Shown piece by piece: positions 7,316-12,997 of a stretch of DNA of 64,000 nucleotides (position 1 is the first letter of the stretch; every line of letters starts with the position of its first letter). Under the pieces are notes generated by a model. It saw nothing but the letters and a program-made list of their open reading frames with translations. It ran no database searches and had not been told where the DNA came from. A program made the position numbers and the translations under genes. The stretch is from SIG653 sp045577455 (GTDB lineage Bacteria; Bacillota; Clostridia; Oscillospirales; CAG-382): the NCBI GenBank assembly GCA_045577455.1, contig JAZNIJ010000160.1:1-64000 (forward strand), in the 5' to 3' direction.

Positions 7316-8292
7316 TCCGCACCGCCTTTCTCGGTTTTGCGGTCGCTTATCAACGCATTACCGCAAGTAATTCTGTCGCTATCTTCTTCTTTGCTCGGTA
7401 CAAAAACAATCACTTCCCATCCCTCGTCAAGCAACGGCCTTTCAAACTGTCTATAAACATCATAATCATCATAAGAGGTTGTTGTGTCAAAACCATTTTG
7501 AACTGCAGATTTTGTTTCGTGTATTGGCGTGATTTTAACAATAAACTTTTCTTTATCATACAATCTTGACAACTCTTTTGCATTGAGAACTGTTTGAGAT
7601 GTCACCGCAAAATTAAGTGTGTATTTTCTTCCTTTTGGCATTGGCAACTTATCAGCGATTTTTGATATTTCTTCAAGACTTAAACTCATACCGCTAAATT
7701 GTTCATTTCGTTGTTTGTTGTCTGTGGTGTTTATGCTGAACTGCAACCCCGCTTCGCCATTGTAAACCTCGTTTTTGATATAACACCATTCAAGCAAAAA
7801 TTCTTCAAGTTTTTTATTACTTTTCGGCAACATCGTTGAAACAACAGGATGTACTGTTTTGGCTTTGATATGTTTAGAAACAAGATTTCTCAATGTGTTT
7901 TTAGCAAAATCTAAAACCGCAAAGTTAAATGTCGGTTCTCCCATTCTTGCAAAGTGAACATTAAACCTGTCTGTGTGCCTTACATCTTCGCCATTCAATA
8001 TGGTTTCTATTTCATAGCACATTTCTTCTTCTGTTGCATTTCCATAAAAACCAAATTTGGGGCAATCACAAAACTTGCATTTCATAGAGCAGCCCTTTTG
8101 TGTGCTTATCGTTGCAACCCACTTTTCAGTTAAATCAACATCTGTGTTTTTTACTCCATTGATTTCTTTATGTAAACCGAGAAACTCTGCTTTAATGTTG
8201 TTTTCTTTCCCATAATCACCAACTGTCAAAAATTCAAGTTTTCGTTCATTATCCACATAGATTTTACCCGTGTGTGTGTTTGTGATTTTCAT
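7312..8292 (-). CDS. RlmN/Cfr-like radical SAM enzyme encoded by phage
   Basis: A 326-residue protein with the radical SAM cluster motif at C68-x3-C72-x2-C75, in the context STQKGCSMKCKFC. It has an RlmN/Cfr-like ARMGEPTFN motif. Near the C-terminus DRITCGNAL (C310) matches the methyl-carrying cysteine region of RlmN (ACGQL). The second RlmN catalytic cysteine, just before the cluster, is replaced by T61. RlmN and Cfr methylate C2 or C8 of an adenine in 23S rRNA or tRNA; this protein shares the fold but may use another substrate or chemistry. It lies among small zinc-ribbon genes in the phage operon. Confidence 0.8.
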   Translation of the reverse strand: MKITNTHTGKIYVDNERKLEFLTVGDYGKENNIKAEFLGLHKEINGVKNTDVDLTEKWVATISTQKGCSMKCKFCDCPKFGFYGNATEEEMCYEIETILNGEDVRHTDRFNVHFARMGEPTFNFAVLDFAKNTLRNLVSKHIKAKTVHPVVSTMLPKSNKKLEEFLLEWCYIKNEVYNGEAGLQFSINTTDNKQRNEQFSGMSLSLEEISKIADKLPMPKGRKYTLNFAVTSQTVLNAKELSRLYDKEKFIVKITPIHETKSAVQNGFDTTTSYDDYDVYRQFERPLLDEGWEVIVFVPSKEEDSDRITCGNALISDRKTEKGGAE

Positions 8293-8298
8293 TTCCCC

Positions 8299-8409
8299 TC
8301 ATCTTCCTTTCACATCCTCATTTTTGGTAATGACATCTTTGTCCTTTCCAAGTGCTTTTTCTATGGTGAGGAATATGTCTTCACCAATTTGTGTCGCTCG
8401 GCATGTCAT
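8299..8409 (-). CDS. Small phage protein, 36 aa
   Basis: A short frame beginning MTCRATQIGEDIFLTIEKAL, preceded by GAGGA, ending just before the radical SAM start. Its coding density, direction and fit into the operon gap support it. The GEDIF...IEKAL helix resembles small phage proteins I have seen, but no function is known. Confidence 0.5.
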   Translation of the reverse strand: MTCRATQIGEDIFLTIEKALGKDKDVITKNEDVKGR

Positions 8410-8465
8410 TTGTTCATTCCTCAAACGGCTATAAAGTACAATATACAAACCCTCACTATTTAACT

Positions 8466-8783
8466 TTATTGAAACACTTTGTACGAAAGCACCACACTGC
8501 CGTCAAACGAAGGGCAATACACCACATCCCCCACCTTGCAAGGTGGTACAATTACTCGTCCTTCTTCCTTCGCTTTTATTAAGCTCGAAAGCTCATCAAG
8601 TGGCATACCAAGTGCCGTTTGTATCGGTTTTCTGTTTGTCACAAAATCAACCATATTTGTGTCAACAAGAATAGCACCCTCTCTAAGAAGACCCTCTGCA
8701 ACATTTATCGCAACATTTAATGGTACATGTTTAAAGTTATCTTTTAGTATTCTATTCACTATTTCAATCCATCTATCACGCAT
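8466..8783 (-). CDS. Conserved phage protein with a KVGD-type C-terminus
   Basis: A 105-residue protein starting MRDRWIEIVNR at the ATG with GAAAGGAG upstream; a longer in-frame extension would overlap the YopX-like gene by almost 100 bases. The C-terminal part (EEGRVIVPPCKVGDVVYCPS) is a common beta-rich module in Firmicutes prophage proteins. The N-terminal part is helical. Function unknown. It overlaps the upstream gene by 8 bases. Confidence 0.65.
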   Translation of the reverse strand: MRDRWIEIVNRILKDNFKHVPLNVAINVAEGLLREGAILVDTNMVDFVTNRKPIQTALGMPLDELSSLIKAKEEGRVIVPPCKVGDVVYCPSFDGSVVLSYKVFQ

Positions 8784-9162
8784 TGTTTTCTCCTTTCGGC
8801 AAATTATCGTGTATGTTTCCGATAACTTCAACACTTGAACACTGCATAAATTCATCGAGTACACAACTATAATTTGCATTCCCTTGATTGCAACAAAAAG
8901 CGGTGTTCTTGTAGTCTACATACCAAATACAACAATTTGAATTTGCGGTGTTAAGAATATCCCCCTCAAAAATCTTCTTGCCGTTCTTGTCGGTTAATCC
9001 CGTGTACTGTCCTACTGTTTCGGGAATGACTTCCCAAGCCATTCGGTAATTCACATATCCAACAAGGATTTCGTATTTTTCGCCTTTTTCATCGACAAAT
9101 AGATTTCCATGCACCCATTCGCCATTGTCTTTTCTTTTTCCTCGAAATAAAATTTCACGCAT
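8776..9162 (-). CDS. YopX-family phage protein
   Basis: The 128-residue sequence has the hallmarks of the YopX family (Pfam PF09643): MREILFRGKRKDNGEWVHGN at the start, VGQYTGLTDKNGKKIFEGDI in the middle and an EVIGNIHD end. YopX proteins are widespread in Gram-positive phages and Bacteroides elements; their role is unknown. The cysteines in the central part (CCIWY, FCC) are not typical of the family and may be lineage specific. Confidence 0.85.
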   Translation of the reverse strand: MREILFRGKRKDNGEWVHGNLFVDEKGEKYEILVGYVNYRMAWEVIPETVGQYTGLTDKNGKKIFEGDILNTANSNCCIWYVDYKNTAFCCNQGNANYSCVLDEFMQCSSVEVIGNIHDNLPKGENNA

Positions 9163-9167
9163 AATTA

Positions 9168-9764
9168 TTACCCCCTTTCCTTTTTCCCCATCAACAAGTT
9201 ATACGCCGCGTATCTTTCAGCAATATTCGTGCTTTTCAGCTTTGGGTGCTTATCAGATTCTTGCTTAAACCATCCGCACCCCTTCATCTCAGGGCATCCG
9301 CAACGGTAAATACAATTTGGGACAAGCACATCTGCAAGCTCTGGCTGTGGCTCTTTCAACGCCTTTTTAAAATCTTCTGCATATTTGCGAGTTTCAGGGC
9401 TTGCTATATAACACAGGCGTTTGCGCCATGTGTCAATAAGATGCTGACTGTTTGCCTCTCCAACAAAATTCTGCGGCTCATCCTGTGGGAGTTTGGTCCT
9501 GTCTATGCCCGTGCGGTCTGTTCTCTGTGTTCGCACGAATTTTTCCCACTTGTGGCGCACCCAGTGAACGGTAACCCAATGAGGCATATTCTGCCATCTC
9601 CACTTGATGATTAAATCCCTAATGGGTGAGTGTTCAGCAATAAGAATCCCCCTCTTAAATTCCTTACTCGGTTCTTTTCCAAGTGAATCCTTTCCGACGG
9701 TGGCTCTGCAATCGTCCACCACCTCTCCCCAAGTGCCTTTAACTTTGATTATTTCTGTTTTCAT
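9168..9764 (-). CDS. ThyX-like (FAD-dependent thymidylate synthase family) phage protein
   Basis: The ATG with AGGAG five bases upstream gives 198 residues. Family signs are EHSPIRDLIIKWRWQNMPHW, VRHKWEKFVRTQRTDR, NSQHLIDTWRKRLC and VPNCIYR. This matches the divergent phage branch usually labelled FAD-dependent thymidylate synthase. The classical ThyX signature RHRxxSxNExSxR is not intact, and C-terminal cysteines (CGCPEMKGCGW) are extra. It may modify or make a pyrimidine nucleotide for phage DNA, but catalytic activity is uncertain. Confidence 0.65.
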   Translation of the reverse strand: MKTEIIKVKGTWGEVVDDCRATVGKDSLGKEPSKEFKRGILIAEHSPIRDLIIKWRWQNMPHWVTVHWVRHKWEKFVRTQRTDRTGIDRTKLPQDEPQNFVGEANSQHLIDTWRKRLCYIASPETRKYAEDFKKALKEPQPELADVLVPNCIYRCGCPEMKGCGWFKQESDKHPKLKSTNIAERYAAYNLLMGKKERG

Positions 9765-9775
9765 AAATTCTCCTA

Positions 9776-9928
9776 TCAATATATGTAATTCTTTTTAGCG
9801 AAAAACAGTGGCACGGCAATTATGAGCATAAAGGCAAACGCTGTTGCATCGCCGTCAATGAAGGTGGTTAAATAGCCAAGAAGAACTAAAATAAGTGAAA
9901 CGAGTTTGTTTTTCCATGTTTTCTTCAT
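9776..9928 (-). CDS. Small phage membrane protein, 50 aa
   Basis: Encodes MKKTWKNKLVSLILVLLGYL at the start, then a TFIDGDAT turn, a second hydrophobic helix and a FFAKKNYIY tail: two membrane helices in a hairpin. GAGG lies upstream, and the start overlaps the preceding stop by ATGA. The same type of peptide appears in the plus-strand cassette at 996-1181. This hairpin family is common in Firmicutes prophages; function unknown. Confidence 0.65.
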   Translation of the reverse strand: MKKTWKNKLVSLILVLLGYLTTFIDGDATAFAFMLIIAVPLFFAKKNYIY

Positions 9929-10224
9929 TTTATAAACCTCGCATTGTTCTTGATTTTCCTTTCCTTCGGCACTGTTCCGTTGTATCTCAGGTTGTCCGTT
10001 TCGATAACCCTACCGTCGTCCATCTTAATCTTGTGAAGTCTGCCACCGAAGCCCTTCTCACACTCTGTTTTGCCGCCGTCGTGATAACACTCTCCGTCAA
10101 TGATTATTGCTTCATCGTCAAGCGTTTTGTCCCAAAAGTTATCGTAGAAGCACTTGCCCCCACAAAGCACTTCGTGTATGTAACACGATTTTTCGATTTC
10201 GTTTCCACAGATTTTGCAGTTCAT
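9925..10224 (-). CDS. Zinc-ribbon phage protein
   Basis: Begins MNCKICGNEIEKSC at an ATG with AGGA upstream; the longer frame would overlap the methyltransferase by about 90 bases. 99 residues with an N-terminal CxxC...C zinc-binding motif and a central FYDNFWDKTLDDE segment, then DGECYHDGG. The C-terminus is basic. The metal-binding N-terminus is clear; the role is unknown. Confidence 0.6.
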   Translation of the reverse strand: MNCKICGNEIEKSCYIHEVLCGGKCFYDNFWDKTLDDEAIIIDGECYHDGGKTECEKGFGGRLHKIKMDDGRVIETDNLRYNGTVPKERKIKNNARFIK

Positions 10225-10949
10225 ATTTCGTTGATCCTTTCTTTTGCAATATTGAAATAATTTTCGTCGAGTTCTATTCCGATGAAGTGTCTGTTTGTGT
10301 TTACACAAGCGACACCCGTGCTACCGCTACCCATACAATTATCAAGAACGGTGTCGCCTTCGTTTGTGTAGGTTTTCACAAGGTATTCCAAGAGAGCAAC
10401 GGGCTTTTCGGTTCTGTGCAAAGCAACGCTTGGGTGCGGTTTAACAAACGTCAGTACGCTTGTGGGATATTTCTCGGTAGTGCCTGCTCTTGTGTCGTCC
10501 GTTACATCAAATTTACCGTAGTTTTGGTTTTCCGTTTCTTTCGTTTTGTATGAAAAACCTCTACTATGCAATGGCTTGCCTGCTGAAAACTGAGGATTAT
10601 ATGTAGGCAGTTTGCTGTAAAAAATCGCTATTTGTTCGTGTTGCCTCAAAGGCATTCGTTTGGCATTCAAAAAACCGCTCGTCAATTCTTTGTCCCAGAC
10701 AAGATCGTATCTGAACATTTTAGGATTGCTGTTTACCAAATCGACATAGAACGTGCCTTGCCCGAATAATGCTATGCAACTATTTTCTTTTGCGATTCGT
10801 TTATATTCGCTCCATAACATATCAAGTGGAAGGCGTATATCTTTTTCGTTTCTTGTAGTGCCATACGGCAAATCACACAAAATCATATCGACGCTACCAC
10901 TCGGTATATCTTTCATCAATTCCAAGCAATCGCCATGTAACAGTTTCAT
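10221..10949 (-). CDS. DNA N4-cytosine/N6-adenine methyltransferase (beta-type order)
   Basis: A 242-residue enzyme in which the catalytic motif IV comes first (CDLPYG, D26-Y29) and the SAM-binding motif last (DNCMGSGSTG near residue 203), with FIGIELDENYF after it. This motif order is that of the beta-class MTases such as phage and orphan enzymes. The recognition region carries FLNAKRMPLRQHEQIAIFY, common to phage adenine/cytosine MTases. No restriction partner is adjacent, so self-protection against host restriction is the likely role. Start overlaps the zinc-ribbon neighbour by ATGA. Confidence 0.85.
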   Translation of the reverse strand: MKLLHGDCLELMKDIPSGSVDMILCDLPYGTTRNEKDIRLPLDMLWSEYKRIAKENSCIALFGQGTFYVDLVNSNPKMFRYDLVWDKELTSGFLNAKRMPLRQHEQIAIFYSKLPTYNPQFSAGKPLHSRGFSYKTKETENQNYGKFDVTDDTRAGTTEKYPTSVLTFVKPHPSVALHRTEKPVALLEYLVKTYTNEGDTVLDNCMGSGSTGVACVNTNRHFIGIELDENYFNIAKERINEI

Positions 10950-10959
10950 TTCTTATACC

Positions 10960-11538
10960 TCAGTTAAACCACTTTATATATGTAGGACCTTTGTGTCCTT
11001 TGTGCCAGATGAACCAAGCGTAAGCCGCCATTGAGCTTCCTTCAAACACTCCGTTCTTTCTGCATTGTAATCTTGCGGAACTCACATATACAGCTTGTGG
11101 TGGATTGTTGCGGAATAAATCTCGTCTGTTTTGCCCTTCAAGAAATGTAAGTTTCAAGAACATAGCAACCTTTTGTCCTTCTGCCACCATATCGAGTGCG
11201 TGTTCCACGAACTCTTTAGCATACTTATAGGGTGGGTTGGTAATAATGTCGCACCTCTTATCCCCATTTGCCTTTATTGCCAAAAAATCTATGCCACCTT
11301 CTCCATATCCTCGGTCAATCAAGTCCGAGGAAATCACATCGTAGCCGTGAGCTTTAAGCACTTCTGATATGTGTCCCTCACCGCAGGCACACTCCCATAT
11401 GCATGGGGAAAATTGTTCTAATTCAAGAAGCAATTCTGTAGCTCTCGGTTCTGTGGCGTAGTAATCATTTGGTTCAGCATCTTTGCTTCGCGTGTTACAT
11501 GTTCTGAAACTTGCGTTTCCTACCCAATCTTTAGGCAT
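10960..11538 (-). CDS. Phage SAM-dependent DNA methyltransferase-like protein
   Basis: A 192-residue protein with a SAM-binding motif IWECACGEGH (about 47-56), an SSDL acidic loop after the second strand and a catalytic NPPY at 101-104, the gamma-type arrangement of N6-adenine MTases. It is short and has little room for a target-recognition domain. Similar small proteins in Firmicutes phages are annotated as adenine methyltransferases. The N-terminal PNDYYATEPRA segment is also typical. Second of three MTases in this operon. Confidence 0.75.
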   Translation of the reverse strand: MPKDWVGNASFRTCNTRSKDAEPNDYYATEPRATELLLELEQFSPCIWECACGEGHISEVLKAHGYDVISSDLIDRGYGEGGIDFLAIKANGDKRCDIITNPPYKYAKEFVEHALDMVAEGQKVAMFLKLTFLEGQNRRDLFRNNPPQAVYVSSARLQCRKNGVFEGSSMAAYAWFIWHKGHKGPTYIKWFN

Positions 11539-12010
11539 TCAATATCTCCCTCACTCTCTCAATATCGTTTCTTTCTAATGCTCGTTTTGCGCCGTCTATC
11601 AAAGTTACGAGCCGTGCGTTTCTTTCGGAGCGCTCCTTTACCAACTCTCGTAATCTATCGTTTGCTTCAACTAAGTCTGCCGGAATATCGTATCGCTCTA
11701 AGCCATCGAACACATCCAACAGCTTCTTGCAATTTTCGCAACCACAGTTGCGGAGTTTGTATATGTTGTGTCCCATTCGCTTACGAATCGCCTTACTCTG
11801 CTCCATGATTCTTACATCAAGCATAAGCAAATCGTAAGACTTCAAGATAAGCTGTTTCTCTCGTTTTGCACGTTCCTTGTTTACTGCACCGGATTTATAG
11901 TTCTGATACAGTAAACGGAATGTGAGAAACAGTAGTTGCTCGTGCATCGGTAAATCTTCGGGCATATCTGCATCCGATGCAGCGAGGCGTTCAATCTGTT
12001 CTGATTTCAA
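11531..12010 (-). CDS. Hypothetical helical phage protein
   Basis: 159 residues, mostly predicted helix, rich in K/R/E. A CGCENCKK cluster near residue 89 could bind metal or form part of a small zinc site between two long helices. The C-terminal ERNARLVTLIDGAKRALER stretch could be a coiled coil. No family recognised. It overlaps both neighbours slightly. Confidence 0.6.
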   Translation of the reverse strand: MKSEQIERLAASDADMPEDLPMHEQLLFLTFRLLYQNYKSGAVNKERAKREKQLILKSYDLLMLDVRIMEQSKAIRKRMGHNIYKLRNCGCENCKKLLDVFDGLERYDIPADLVEANDRLRELVKERSERNARLVTLIDGAKRALERNDIERVREILNA

Positions 12011-12239
12011 AGGTAAACCCCCTCACTTCTTTAAGCACATTTTTTAACGCCTTTGCAACACTTTTTAGAGCTTTTGCTGCACACTTGGACGCTCTCACAA
12101 ATTCGTTTTGCCCATACCACCGCCAATATGCTTTTTCGTATGGTACGTTATTCTTGTTGTATAAATTTGCCTTCGCCCTTGCTGAACGCGGTGTTTCGCC
12201 CCTCGACATAAGAAGTTTTATAAATCGTTTTCGTGTCAT
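11991..12239 (-). CDS. Small basic phage protein of the MTRKRFIKLLM type
   Basis: The chosen ATG overlaps the upstream stop (ATGA) and gives 82 residues beginning MTRKRFIKLLMSRGETPRSA, a start seen in a small phage family in which a helical basic N-terminus is followed by a VPYEKAYW motif. The C-terminal half (ASKCAAKALKSVAKALKN) is an alanine/lysine amphipathic helix. Probably nucleic-acid binding; unknown function. Confidence 0.6.
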   Translation of the reverse strand: MTRKRFIKLLMSRGETPRSARAKANLYNKNNVPYEKAYWRWYGQNEFVRASKCAAKALKSVAKALKNVLKEVRGFTFEIRTD

Positions 12240-12487
12240 TCCACAATCCCCCAATCCAAGGCTTGACCGCAATTTTCGCAACATTCAAATTTGTATTCGT
12301 TCTGACCTAAAAAATCGCTTTTGCAATTCGGACATTTATACGATACAACGCGTCCGAACCTCATATCTATTTGCGGTAAAGGTTGTTTTTTTATCTGTTT
12401 CTCAACCGCTTTCGTTAAAGCGATTTTAAATTCTAAATCACCTATGAACGTTTTATCAAGTTTGTCTAATACTTCTTCGTAGTTCAT
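12236..12487 (-). CDS. Small zinc-ribbon phage protein
   Basis: An N-terminal helical region of about 45 residues is followed by a four-cysteine ribbon, CPNCKSDF...CCENCGQALDW, whose GQALDW end is a recurring phage zinc-ribbon signature. 83 residues, coupled by ATGA to both neighbours. Probably a small nucleic-acid-binding accessory. Confidence 0.65.
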   Translation of the reverse strand: MNYEEVLDKLDKTFIGDLEFKIALTKAVEKQIKKQPLPQIDMRFGRVVSYKCPNCKSDFLGQNEYKFECCENCGQALDWGIVE

Positions 12488-12669
12488 TTCTCCAACCTCT
12501 CAATCAGCGCATACACGGTTTTTATTGCCTCGCTGTAACTCATGCTCTTTTCTGTGCTGATTTCAAGGTGAACAGCACCCACGAGTTTTCTGTTTGTGTT
12601 GCATCCGTGAGCAACAGCTTTGAGTGCGAATAATTCTTCTTCTGTTATTTGTTGTTTTTTAGTTGCCAT
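12484..12669 (-). CDS. Hypothetical phage protein, 61 aa
   Basis: Starts MATKKQQITEEELFALKAVA and is fully helical and acidic/basic mixed, with no motif I recognise. It overlaps the nuclease gene by 11 bases and the zinc-ribbon gene by ATGA, so it belongs to the operon. Confidence 0.55.
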   Translation of the reverse strand: MATKKQQITEEELFALKAVAHGCNTNRKLVGAVHLEISTEKSMSYSEAIKTVYALIERLEK

Positions 12670-12997
12670 CGTTATCTCCTTTAACTATTTTTATTGCATC
12701 TTCTACGGAACGAGCTATTCCTGCTCTGCATCCGTATTTGTTTTTCATCGTGTTTATGAAATTTAGCTGTTCAGTGGTGGGTCTGCCATGCTTTGCCTTA
12801 ACCTCTACAAACGAAATGAGTCCGTCTTTGATAGCCACCAAGTCTGAAAACCCCTTCGGAACACCCACGTCAAACCACCTGCCGTCAGTCATTTTTACTT
12901 TGCCTGAGTTTATGCGGAATACACAGTAACCGAGTTCGGAGAGTGCAAGGCGTATGCTGTTTTGTATGTCGTGTTCGGTCACAATCCCATCCTCCAC
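12659..12997 (-). CDS. VRR-NUC domain nuclease
   Basis: A 112-residue single-domain PD-(D/E)XK nuclease of the VRR-NUC family. Catalytic residues are visible as FSDL (D) and SFVEVKAKHGR (E-x-K), with Q in TTEQLNFI. The N-terminus EHDIQNSIRLALSELGYCVFR is the usual opening. Stand-alone phage VRR-NUC proteins are thought to resolve branched DNA with the neighbouring helicase. It overlaps the helicase by 19 bases, supporting a shared role in replication or recombination. Confidence 0.88.
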   Translation of the reverse strand: MEDGIVTEHDIQNSIRLALSELGYCVFRINSGKVKMTDGRWFDVGVPKGFSDLVAIKDGLISFVEVKAKHGRPTTEQLNFINTMKNKYGCRAGIARSVEDAIKIVKGDNDGN

